From Acidimicrobiaceae bacterium (lineage in GTDB: Bacteria; Actinomycetota; Acidimicrobiia; Acidimicrobiales; UBA8190): a stretch of 5,770 nucleotides of DNA. The position numbers and the translations under genes are program-made. The DNA is taken from the NCBI GenBank assembly GCA_003131945.1, contig PKWD01000033.1:1-5770 (forward strand), given 5' to 3'. Of the stretch, positions 1-5,551 are shown piece by piece (positions within the stretch are counted from its first letter, which is position 1; each line of letters opens with the position of its first letter). The notes below the pieces were generated by a model that searched no databases, was not told the origin of the DNA, and saw only the letters and a list, made by a program, of their open reading frames with translations.

Positions 1-603
1 AACGACTCTTCGACGATCTCGAGTAATTACCGGTGCATTGAACACGTATGTTCGCCAGCCGTAACCCACGTTCGACTCGCACGGAACGGTCGAGACGTCG
101 CCGCCGGGCTGTAATTCCGAAGGAACCGACAGGGGTCAACAAACGGCTCCAGTGATCGTTGACCACTATCCCCAAGGTGCCGTTACATGACGCTCGCGTC
201 TGCAAGCACCAACCCCCGTTCCGGGGACTCTCGTGGTGAACGAGGAGCGCACAAAATGCCCGGGCAGGTGGGCTGTCGGGTCCGCAGGTCGAGGCGTCCG
301 AACCCACGCATATTCGGATTGCGACCGGGGTATCTCTCGGAGTCGGTTGGCCGCCATCGCCAGGACCTTGGACCCCCCGGCCGCTGCCTACCCGTGCTGT
401 ATTCGCGGCCGAGAACGTTTGCGGTCGGTTCTTCGTCGATGCCACCTCGGTGAGGGGGTGAAGGATCCGGCAATGCCGACTGGTCTCGGTGGCCGACGAC
501 GCCTCGGGCGCCCGTCGTTTCCGGATGGGCCTCCCTGATAAGCGGCTACTACGCCCTCGTGAAGGGCCAGCCATGAGAGCGAGATGGTCATCCCATGTAG
601 AAA
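1..603. other. Region without a convincing gene
   Basis: About 600 bp in which I see no credible gene. The open frames here (for example 187-453 on + and 183-473 on -) are rich in Arg, Pro and Gly, have no recognisable motif, and look like chance frames in G+C-rich DNA. One + frame is open from the left edge and ends RLFDDLE then TAA at 24-26. It could be the tail of an upstream gene, but seven residues cannot establish that. Small symmetric elements are present: GGTCAAC at 134-140 facing GTTGACC at 158-164, and the 11-bp palindrome CGGCAATGCCG at 468-478. Neither can be assigned a role. Confidence 0.5.
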
Positions 604-642
604 TGGCCTTTGGCCAGGGCGGCTGTCCCCTAGTGTTCTTTC
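604..642 (+). promoter_or_regulatory. Candidate leaderless promoter of the 643-1140 gene
   Basis: TAGTGT at 631-636 matches the TAnnnT form of a -10 element and ends 6 nt before the ATG at 643, so transcription would begin at or next to the start codon. The -35 region (around 608-615, TTTGGCC) matches TTGACA poorly. It lies inside a hyphenated palindrome, TGGCC-ttt-GGCCA at 604-616, which could be an operator. No Shine-Dalgarno sequence precedes the ATG. The in-frame stop TAG at 631-633 lies inside the -10 itself and rules out an earlier start. Leaderless mRNAs are common in actinobacteria; the promoter assignment is inferred. Confidence 0.5.
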
Positions 643-1140
643 ATGAGCGCTATCAACGATCCTCACGACGCAGGCCTGTCGGTGCGGAAATACAACCAGC
701 GCATGGCTCAGCGGATGGCCAAGCGCGCACATGTCAACGAGCAGGGCGTGGCGGTGTGTTTCGCTTACAACAACCTGCTGACCACCCTGCTGATCGGTGT
801 AGTGGAGGACGTCGCCCAGTTCGTGCCGACGGTCGGTTCTCTGTTCGAAATGGCGATCAGCATCCTGACGTTCTACTTCCATCGCATCGTGCTGGTCACC
901 GACCAGAACGTGTATGTGTATCGGGACTGGCCCTTCCACTTTCCGGGGAAGCAGCTGGCCGAGTACCCGCGCCACCCCGGCGTGGTGAAACTCGGCAGCC
1001 CGAACACAGGCGGTTTCTCCAGGTTCATCCGCCGCGGGCAGCTGACCTTCCAAGACAGTCATGTTGTCTATCACAGCATCCTGTGGATTCGCCGCGCGAA
1101 GTACATCGCCCAGGAGGCGAACAGCCCCGTCGCGAGGTAA
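643..1140 (+). CDS. Small membrane-associated protein, possible PH-like domain, function unknown
   Basis: A 165-aa protein. The N-terminal ~35 residues are polar and basic (VRKYNQRMAQRMAKRAHV). Two hydrophobic stretches, about 44-54 and 60-84, are separated by an acidic turn (VVEDVAQF) and could form a membrane hairpin. The C-terminal half (about 82-155) runs LVTDQNVYVYRDW, then a Pro/Gly turn, LAEYPRHPGVVKLGS, GGFSRFIRRGQLTFQDS. This beta-strand-like pattern reminds me of bacterial PH-like domains in actinobacterial membrane proteins, but that is from memory and not verified. No catalytic motif is visible. The start at 643 is forced: an in-frame TAG at 631-633 leaves only three codons before the ATG. 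It stands alone on the + strand, convergent with the two-component operon. Coding quality is good; function is unknown. Confidence 0.8.
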   Translation: MSAINDPHDAGLSVRKYNQRMAQRMAKRAHVNEQGVAVCFAYNNLLTTLLIGVVEDVAQFVPTVGSLFEMAISILTFYFHRIVLVTDQNVYVYRDWPFHFPGKQLAEYPRHPGVVKLGSPNTGGFSRFIRRGQLTFQDSHVVYHSILWIRRAKYIAQEANSPVAR

Positions 1141-1194
1141 CACCGCCCCGGCGGCATGGCCCTCCCCCGGTCCACTCTTCGACGTTCTTCTAGC

Positions 1195-1216
1195 CAGACA
1201 ACGCTCCAGTTGTCTG
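1195..1216. terminator. Hairpin downstream of the 643-1140 gene, possible terminator
   Basis: A perfect 8-bp inverted repeat, CAGACAAC at 1195-1202 and GTTGTCTG at 1209-1216, with a 6-nt loop (GCTCCA). It starts 55 nt after the stop codon of the 643-1140 gene. No T-tract follows on either strand, so it is not a canonical intrinsic terminator. U-poor terminators are reported in high-G+C bacteria. It could serve either of the two converging transcripts. Confidence 0.4.
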
Positions 1217-1246
1217 CAGGCTCGTTCGTGTGATTAGTCCGGGCAG

Positions 1247-1280
1247 CGGTAGGGCCGATCCCCTCGAATCCGCCCTACCG
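1247..1280. terminator. Second, GC-rich hairpin in the convergent gap
   Basis: A perfect 9-bp inverted repeat, CGGTAGGGC at 1247-1255 and GCCCTACCG at 1272-1280, around a 16-nt loop. It lies 30 bp beyond the first hairpin and has no T-tract. Two hairpins in tandem between convergent genes suggest a bidirectional termination zone. The loop and 3' arm contain CTCGAATCC followed by GCCCTACCG, slightly reminiscent of a tRNA 3' end, but a tRNA T-stem and body are absent. Confidence 0.35.
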
Positions 1281-1531
1281 TGCACGAGGTCCGGATACGG
1301 AGCAACGTGCAAGAACTTGCCCTCATATTCTCGGAGCTATTGGTCGACGTCTTGCGAATCAACACTGTCTGGCGTCCCGCCCTCTGATACAGCTCTTATC
1401 GGGACCCCGGAGAGCAGTTGAATAGGCTCGAACATTCTCTGTGCGATCCGGGTGAGAGAGCACTTGTCGCAGTCTTGGCGGAGCGGAGTTATCGGTTCGA
1501 TCATTCTCCACATAGCCCCGCACGCAATGCA

Positions 1532-2200
1532 CTACTCTCGATGTTGCCCCGGTTCGATGAGACCGCTCTCGTAGGCGAATATGACCGCTTGCATCCGGTC
1601 GCGTAGTCCCAACTTGGTGAGCACACTCGAAACATGGGTCTTGATGGTCCCCTCCCCTACGAAGAGGTGGGCGGCCAGCTCCGAGTTACTTTTCCCGGTG
1701 GCGAGCAACTGCAAGATCTCAGTCTCTCGCTCGGTGAGACGCTCAAGCTCAACTTCGTTGCTGCGATGTGCCGGTCGGCGAATGAACCCTTCAATGACCT
1801 TACGGGTGACCGACGGTGCGAGAAGGGCATCGCCGGCAGCCACGACGCGCACCGCATGCACGAGCTCCTCGGAAGGGGCATTCTTGAGAAGGAACCCACT
1901 CGCCCCAGCACGAAGTGCTTCGAAGACGTAATCGTCGCGCTCGAAAGTGGTGAGGATGACGATCCGACTTGGGACATTTGCATCCCGCACGATGCGGCCG
2001 GTGGCTTCGAGACCGTCCATTGTCGGCATCTGGACGTCCATGAGCACGACGTCCGGCCGAACCGAACGCGTCATGGTGATCGCTTGTTCACCATCGCTCG
2101 CTTCGCCGACGACTTCGATGTCGTCTTCGGATTCGAGGATCATCTTGAAACCCGTTCGGATCAATGCCTGATCGTCAACCAGGACGACCCTGACGCTCAT
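1532..2200 (-). CDS. NarL/LuxR-family response regulator
   Basis: A 222-aa cytoplasmic DNA-binding regulator of normal length for the NarL/FixJ family. The receiver domain (about 3-118) has the acidic pair D9/D10, phosphoacceptor D55 in LMDVQMP, the switch threonine T84 or T85 in ILTTF, and K106 in FLLKNA. The C-terminal LuxR-type helix-turn-helix (about 152-215) carries LTERETEILQLLATGKSN and the recognition-helix region EGTIKTHVSSVLTKLGLRDR. All key residues are intact. Its ATG (2198-2200) overlaps the kinase stop in ATGA with no clear Shine-Dalgarno site, so translation is probably coupled to the kinase. The kinase is its evident partner. The likely targets are the four boxes at 3480-3580 controlling its own operon and the divergent ABC genes; that link is inferred from position. 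Confidence 0.95.
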   Translation of the reverse strand: MSVRVVLVDDQALIRTGFKMILESEDDIEVVGEASDGEQAITMTRSVRPDVVLMDVQMPTMDGLEATGRIVRDANVPSRIVILTTFERDDYVFEALRAGASGFLLKNAPSEELVHAVRVVAAGDALLAPSVTRKVIEGFIRRPAHRSNEVELERLTERETEILQLLATGKSNSELAAHLFVGEGTIKTHVSSVLTKLGLRDRMQAVIFAYESGLIEPGQHRE

Positions 2201-3447
2201 GCGGCATCACTGTTCAGCGGGAATGACGCATGCACGGTGAAGCCGCCTCCGGCCCGAGGGCCGGCACGGAGATGCCCACCATGGAGCGCCGCACGTTCGC
2301 GCATCCCGATCAACCCATGGCCGACCTGGCCCCCCGCTTGTTCCGCATCCCGTTCCGGTCCGTCGTCGAATACCTCCACTTCAAATTCTGTTAGCCCGTA
2401 GTGGAGCCGAACCTTCGCTGTTGTTGCTCTCGAGTGCTTACGGGTGTTGGTCAGCGCCTCTTGAATCACCCGATAGGCAGACACTTCGAGGGTCGGAGAA
2501 AGAGGGCGCGCTTCGCCTTTGATCGTGAGGTCCACGATTAGCTCGCCTTGGCCAGCCTCGGCGATCAGGTCGCCGAGCTGGGCGAGGCCCGGCTGGGGAA
2601 ACAGCTCGTCGGTGTCACCGGCGCGGCGAAGGAACCCGAGGAGGCGATGAAGCTCGGTGACGGCCCGCCGGCTGGAGTCTTCAATCGAACTCAGTGCCTC
2701 GGCGGCCCGAGCCGGTTGGCGATCCATCACCCGCCGCGCTGCGGCCGCCTGTACGCCGATCACGCTCACGTGGTGAGCCACGACATCGTGCAGTTCGCGG
2801 GCGATCCGGACCCGCTCCGCGAACACTGCCTGACTGGCATTCTCCTCGCGCTCGGCTTGGAGTTCGATCGTCTGATCGGCCAGCTTGCGTTGACGATCTC
2901 GCAACGACCATATGGCTGCACCGAGTAGCCAGGGCAGGGCGATCACGAGCATGTTGTAGAAGAGGTTGAAGAAACGCGCGAGCAGAGGCCCGTACCCGTT
3001 CGCATAGCTAGCGAAGAAGTACTCGCGTACGAGCTCGGCCACAATGGCGATGTAGCAAACTATAAGGACCGGTGTCCGAAATCGTCGTTGGCCGTGGACA
3101 GCGACGCTGTAGATCATCAACCATGCCGCGAGCAGCGAAACGTTTGCCTCGGGCACGTGAACGACGATCCGGGCGACCAGGAAGGCGCCAACGACCACGA
3201 CGGCGACAGAGAACGGAAATCGTCGTCGCCATGCCAACGGGAGGGTGAGGGCGAGCATCGAGACCACGACGGCCACGGTCCATCCATGGCTAAATGGGGA
3301 ACCGGTCGCGGGGAGCTCGTCATAGGTGGCCGCCAGTGAGACAAGGGCCGCCGCCGCCAGGGCGACGGCCAGCAGGGTGTCGGCTGCAAGCGGGTAGCGC
3401 CGGTCCAACGCCTGAGTGCGTTTGGCCAGGTCGAGCGCAGTTCCCAT
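2197..3447 (-). CDS. Membrane sensor histidine kinase, DesK/NarX-like (HisKA_3)
   Basis: A 416-aa kinase. The N-terminal half has about six membrane segments (roughly 20-42, 56-74, 79-97, 103-118, 126-142 and 162-183) with no large extracellular domain, suggesting sensing within the membrane. A short linker (183-210, RQRKLADQTIELQAEREENA) may be coiled coil. The HisKA_3 dimerisation motif is ERVRIARELHDVVAHHVSV with phosphoacceptor H220. The ATPase domain has the N-box around N334 (QEALTNTRKHS), the G1 region FDDG at 360-363, and GHGLIGMRERAALHGG at 376-391. Start chosen at 3447: TACGAT lies 6 nt upstream, which fits a leaderless start, and the position mirrors the ABC start across the operator. 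The frame stays open upstream to 4110, but that part is antisense to the ABC gene. ATGs at 3489 and 3513 fall inside the repeated boxes and are less likely. Confidence 0.9.
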   Translation of the reverse strand: MGTALDLAKRTQALDRRYPLAADTLLAVALAAAALVSLAATYDELPATGSPFSHGWTVAVVVSMLALTLPLAWRRRFPFSVAVVVVGAFLVARIVVHVPEANVSLLAAWLMIYSVAVHGQRRFRTPVLIVCYIAIVAELVREYFFASYANGYGPLLARFFNLFYNMLVIALPWLLGAAIWSLRDRQRKLADQTIELQAEREENASQAVFAERVRIARELHDVVAHHVSVIGVQAAAARRVMDRQPARAAEALSSIEDSSRRAVTELHRLLGFLRRAGDTDELFPQPGLAQLGDLIAEAGQGELIVDLTIKGEARPLSPTLEVSAYRVIQEALTNTRKHSRATTAKVRLHYGLTEFEVEVFDDGPERDAEQAGGQVGHGLIGMRERAALHGGHLRAGPRAGGGFTVHASFPLNSDAA

Positions 3448-3479
3448 GGGTCGATCGTAATCGAGGGGGGTCTCCGCCT
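3448..3479 (-). promoter_or_regulatory. Candidate leaderless promoter of the kinase-regulator operon
   Basis: On the minus strand TACGAT (3459-3454) fits TAnnnT and is followed by 6 nt (CGACCC) and then the ATG at 3447. The position 17 bp further upstream is purine-rich and does not resemble TTGACA; it is instead covered by the G-rich end of the proximal 17-bp box (3480-3496, about -33 to -49). A missing -35 with a repeated site in its place is the usual look of an activator-dependent promoter. The transcription start is inferred. Confidence 0.45.
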
Positions 3480-3580
3480 CCTCCCCCATGAGACAGAGAT
3501 CGAACTCCCCCATGTGACAGAGATCGGATGGATCCATCCCTGTCTGAGGGCGGAGTCGGGAATCTGTCTCAAGGGCGAGG
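3480..3580. promoter_or_regulatory. Array of four 17-bp boxes, candidate shared operator
   Basis: Four related boxes are spaced exactly 24 bp apart. On the minus strand: CTGTCTCATGGGGGAGG (3496-3480) and CTGTCACATGGGGGAGT (3520-3504). On the plus strand: CTGTCTGAGGGCGGAGT (3540-3556) and CTGTCTCAAGGGCGAGG (3564-3580). All point outward toward the gene on their side. The symmetry axis at 3530 equals the midpoint of start codons 3447 and 3613, so each proximal box lies 33-49 bp and each distal box 57-73 bp upstream of its start. The neighbouring NarL-type regulator is the obvious candidate binder. A 24-bp period is about 2.3 helical turns, so adjacent boxes are not on the same face. Terminal repeats of a lost insertion sequence are an alternative explanation. 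Confidence 0.6.
3526..3539. repeat. 14-bp perfect palindrome at the centre of the box array
   Basis: GGATGGATCCATCC is its own reverse complement and fills most of the 19-bp space between the two inner boxes (inner CTGTC edges at 3520 and 3540). Its centre (3532.5) is 2.5 bp off the axis of the four boxes, so it is not simply a product of their symmetry. It could be a separate dimer-binding site or a repressor operator midway between the two promoters. Confidence 0.5.
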
Positions 3581-3612
3581 CAATTGCGAGGCCACGAGCG
3601 CACAGTGGCGTC
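3581..3612 (+). promoter_or_regulatory. Candidate promoter of the ABC transporter operon
   Basis: CACAGT at 3601-3606 lies 6 nt before the ATG at 3613, the same spacing as in the other two candidate leaderless starts of this window. It keeps the most conserved -10 bases (A at position 2, T at position 6) but lacks the initial T. No -35 match is visible; the proximal box (3564-3580) occupies that place. No Shine-Dalgarno sequence precedes the ATG. A weak -10 plus a box at -35 fits a promoter needing an activator, but this is the weakest of the three promoter calls. Confidence 0.35.
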
Positions 3613-4542
3613 ATGACATCCATCCAGATAAGCGGCCTGACCAAACGATTCGGAAATGTCGTCGCTGTCGACAATCTCAGCTTCGAGGTTGCACAAGGCA
3701 GCGTCACGGGGTTCCTCGGACCAAACGGTGCGGGCAAGACCACTACCTTGCGAATGCTGCTCGGCCTCATCGAGCCAACCACAGGTAGCTCGACGATCAA
3801 CGGCAAGCCCTATCGGGGACTCGTGGATCCGTTCCGCCACGTCGGGGCGGTGCTCGAGTCCACCAGTTTCCACCCCGGCCGCCGGGCGCGTGACCACCTC
3901 CGCGTCCTGTGCATTGCCGCCGGTCTCCCGCTCACCCGCGCTGACGAGGTGCTTGACGAGGTCGGTCTCACCGAGGTCGGCGATCATCGTGTGAAGGGTT
4001 TTTCGCTCGGCATGCGCCAGCGCCTCGGCCTGGCTGCCGCCCTCTTGGGTGAGCCCGAGGTACTCATCCTCGACGAGCCTGCCAATGGCCTCGACCCCGA
4101 AGGCGTGCACTGGTTGCGGAAATCCCTACGCACCTATGCCGACCAAGGACGAAGCGTGCTCGTATCTAGCCACCTTCTTGCTGAGATCGCCCAGACCGTC
4201 GACGACGTCGTCATCATTGCGAAGGGTCGTCTCGTCATCCAGTCCTCGCTCGCTGACCTGGCTGATCGGACGAGGCCAGGCGTGTGGGTGCGAACGCCAC
4301 AGGCGCAGGCGCTTCGCGATGCACTCAATGTCAAGGGCATCGCCGCAGAGCTCACGACTGCAGAGACAGTGGAGGCATTCGAGACCACTGCCGAGGCCGT
4401 CGGCATCGTTGCCGCCGGCGCAGGCGTCGTGATCTTCGAGATGACCTCCAAGCACTTCGACCTCGAGGAGTACTTTCTCGAGCTCACCACCCCAACCACG
4501 GACCCGATCACGGACCCGATCACGAACGGAGCTTTACGATGA
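3613..4542 (+). CDS. ABC transporter ATP-binding protein, BcrA/DrrA-like
   Basis: A 309-aa cytoplasmic ATPase that would power the permease encoded next. Walker A is GPNGAGKTT (36-44) and the signature is FSLGMRQR (130-137). Walker B and D-loop are LILDEPANGLDP (151-162), and the switch histidine is H187 in VSSHLL. At the Q-loop the residue is E82 (GAVLES), as is common in BcrA-type drug and lantibiotic exporters. The C-terminal ~95 residues form the usual extension ending in LEEYFLELT, followed by a low-complexity tail with DPIT repeated. Start chosen at ATG 3613, because MTSIQISGLTKRFG begins the domain directly. An in-frame GTG at 3514 would add 33 unfamiliar residues encoded by the operator boxes. 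Its stop overlaps the permease start (ATGA). The substrate is unknown; antibiotic, peptide or lipid export is the family expectation. Confidence 0.95.
   Translation: MTSIQISGLTKRFGNVVAVDNLSFEVAQGSVTGFLGPNGAGKTTTLRMLLGLIEPTTGSSTINGKPYRGLVDPFRHVGAVLESTSFHPGRRARDHLRVLCIAAGLPLTRADEVLDEVGLTEVGDHRVKGFSLGMRQRLGLAAALLGEPEVLILDEPANGLDPEGVHWLRKSLRTYADQGRSVLVSSHLLAEIAQTVDDVVIIAKGRLVIQSSLADLADRTRPGVWVRTPQAQALRDALNVKGIAAELTTAETVEAFETTAEAVGIVAAGAGVVIFEMTSKHFDLEEYFLELTTPTTDPITDPITNGALR
4498..4521 (+). repeat. Perfect 12-bp tandem duplication at the 3' end of the ATPase gene
   Basis: ACGGACCCGATC occurs twice in a row (4498-4509 and 4510-4521), encoding TDPITDPI in the tail after the conserved LELT motif. 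The length is a multiple of three, so the frame is kept. It is probably a recent slippage duplication in a tolerant C-terminal tail and may vary between strains. Confidence 0.85.
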
Positions 4543-5285
4543 AGAACCTCATTCATGCTGAGCTTTTGAAGTTGCGCACAACTCGGATGATCTTTGGCTT
4601 GGCGCTTGCTGCGCTGGCATTGGTACCCATCAGCGTGTTCGGCGCCATAGTCAGCGCCGGGAAGTCCGGCGGCGGTCCGGCATTGAACACCGGCGAAGGA
4701 ATACGCGGCGTCATGTCAGCAGGATCGTCGGGCGTCCTCACCGTCCTGATCATCGGCATCTTGATCATGGCCGGGGAGTTTCGCCACGGCACGGTGACCT
4801 CAACGTTTCTCGTGTCTCCCAAGCGTGGGAGGGTGGTCGGCGCCAAGATCCTCGCATCGGTCCTCGTCGGAACCGGGATTGCCATAGCCGCGGCCGTGCT
4901 CACGCTGGCGACATCCGTCCCGTGGCTGGCGAGCAAACATATCCACCCTCACATCCTCAGTCACAATGTCGGAGTGGTGCTTCTTGGCGGCATCGCCGCA
5001 ACTGCCATCTACGCGGTTGTCGGAGTGGGCGTGGGATCACTTATCCGAAACCAGATGGCAGCTGTAGGCGTCGCCCTCGGGTGGGCGTTGGTCGCTGAGA
5101 GCCTTCTCATCGACTTTGCCCACGAGATCGGCAGATGGACGCCCGGCGCCGCCGCTGCCGCTCTTGACGGAGTTTCCCGAAATGGACTGCTACCGATGTG
5201 GGGAGGGGCGGTGCTCTTCGTCGCCTACGGAGTGGCGTTCGCCACTGCTGGCACCAGATTCACCATAAGGCGAGACGTCGTGTAA
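4539..5285 (+). CDS. ABC-2 type membrane permease
   Basis: A 248-aa integral membrane protein and partner of the ATPase encoded just upstream. Six membrane segments can be drawn: about 17-40, 66-79, 104-127, 144-168, 173-192 and 217-238. The N-terminus MKNLIHAELLKLRTTRM is the usual amphipathic start of this family. GEFRHGTVTSTFLVSPKRGRVVGAK (79-103, written here in part as GEFRHGTVTSTFL) is the conserved cytoplasmic loop after segment 2 in ABC-2 permeases with Bcr/Nat-like partners. Start ATG 4539 has a good Shine-Dalgarno sequence, GGAG at 4528-4531, 7 nt upstream, and overlaps the ATPase stop by 4 nt. The frame is open to an earlier start at 4284, but that stretch is a shadow of the ATPase gene. 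A dimer of this protein with two ATPases would form the exporter. Confidence 0.93.
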   Translation: MKNLIHAELLKLRTTRMIFGLALAALALVPISVFGAIVSAGKSGGGPALNTGEGIRGVMSAGSSGVLTVLIIGILIMAGEFRHGTVTSTFLVSPKRGRVVGAKILASVLVGTGIAIAAAVLTLATSVPWLASKHIHPHILSHNVGVVLLGGIAATAIYAVVGVGVGSLIRNQMAAVGVALGWALVAESLLIDFAHEIGRWTPGAAAAALDGVSRNGLLPMWGGAVLFVAYGVAFATAGTRFTIRRDVV

Positions 5286-5531
5286 GTCGCTGCATATCAA
5301 CGTAAGTCATTGTCATACGTCGCAGCCTGCTCGACCACCTCATCCGAATGCCGGTGAGGTGGTCGAGCTCGTTGGCGGACCGGCACTGTTTCGAGCGCTT
5401 CTAACGGGTCCGGGGCACCTGCGAACAGAAATCGACGTTGCCGATAATTGGCGATACCGTGCGAATCGTGTATCTGAGTGTCGCGGGCGGCAAGTGCCGA
5501 TACCGGGTGGGGACCTCACACCGCGTAAGAG
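5286..5531. other. Intergenic region between the exporter and the integrase block
   Basis: 246 bp after the permease stop. GTAAGTC occurs at 5282-5288 (covering the stop codon) and again at 5302-5308. ACGTA (5300-5304) and TACGT (5316-5320) form a small inverted repeat around an 11-nt centre. A strong hairpin follows at 5329-5368, and CGATA repeats begin at 5442. The open frames 5359-5685 and 5438-5656 show no protein-like pattern and no ribosome-binding site, so I do not call them. If an element is integrated here, its attachment junction may lie in this stretch, but no duplicated core can be tested within the window. Confidence 0.45.
5329..5368 (+). terminator. Long hairpin after the ABC operon, likely terminator
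   Basis: A perfect 14-bp stem, GCTCGACCACCTCA (5329-5342) with TGAGGTGGTCGAGC (5355-5368), around a 12-nt loop. It starts 43 nt after the permease stop and is the strongest hairpin I found in the window. No run of T follows (CTCGTTGGCGG), so termination would be of the U-poor type. Protection of the 3' end, or a protein-binding inverted repeat at an element boundary, are alternatives. Confidence 0.6.
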
Positions 5532-5551
5532 ATGTCGACCCCCACCCGATA
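5442..5551 (+). repeat. Four direct CGATA repeats upstream of the integrase gene
   Basis: CGATA occurs at 5442-5446, 5452-5456, 5498-5502 and 5547-5551, always preceded by C or G; the second and third copies share CGATACCG. Chance would give well under one copy of a given 5-mer on one strand of a stretch this long. Short direct repeats beside an integrase gene can be arm-type binding sites of the integrase, or operator sites. The role is inferred and spacing is irregular. Confidence 0.3.

Larger units (their letters stand above)
1141..1531. other. Convergent intergenic gap
   Basis: 391 bp between the 3' ends of the 643-1140 gene (+) and the response regulator gene (-). Two perfect hairpins lie on the left side and are listed separately. 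The rest (1281-1531) is less G+C-rich than the flanking genes and has weak short inverted repeats (for example TCTCT at 1436-1440 with AGAGA at 1455-1459). The open frames at 1230-1421 and 1418-1606 have no ribosome-binding site or protein-like pattern, and the second uses TTG and runs antisense into the regulator gene. I see no gene here. Confidence 0.6.

Noticed and set aside
187..538. Overlapping plus-strand frames in the left gap
   Set aside because: Arg/Pro/Gly/Ser-rich translations with no ribosome-binding site or recognisable pattern.
388..1143. 251-aa minus-strand frame opposite the 643-1140 gene
   Set aside because: It is His/Arg/Pro-rich with no motif and mirrors a better coding frame on the other strand, so it is an antisense shadow.
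1247..1290. A tRNA gene or tRNA 3' fragment
   Set aside because: Only CTCGAATCC plus a pairing 3' arm resemble a tRNA; the GGT half of the T-stem, the anticodon arm and the D arm are missing, and the whole hairpin is 34 nt.
1365..1381. A fifth copy of the CTGTC box in the convergent gap
   Set aside because: Only the first seven bases (CTGTCTG) agree; the G-rich half is absent and there is no promoter context.
3514..3612. N-terminal extension of the ABC ATPase from GTG 3514
   Set aside because: The 33 residues are encoded by the box array and do not resemble the family; the domain begins at MTSIQISGLTKRFG.
3448..4110. Upstream extension of the kinase frame to a 637-aa protein
   Set aside because: The extra 221 residues run antisense to the ABC ATPase gene and through the operator boxes. 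They show no domain, and a short peptide repeat there simply reflects the 24-bp box period being a multiple of three.
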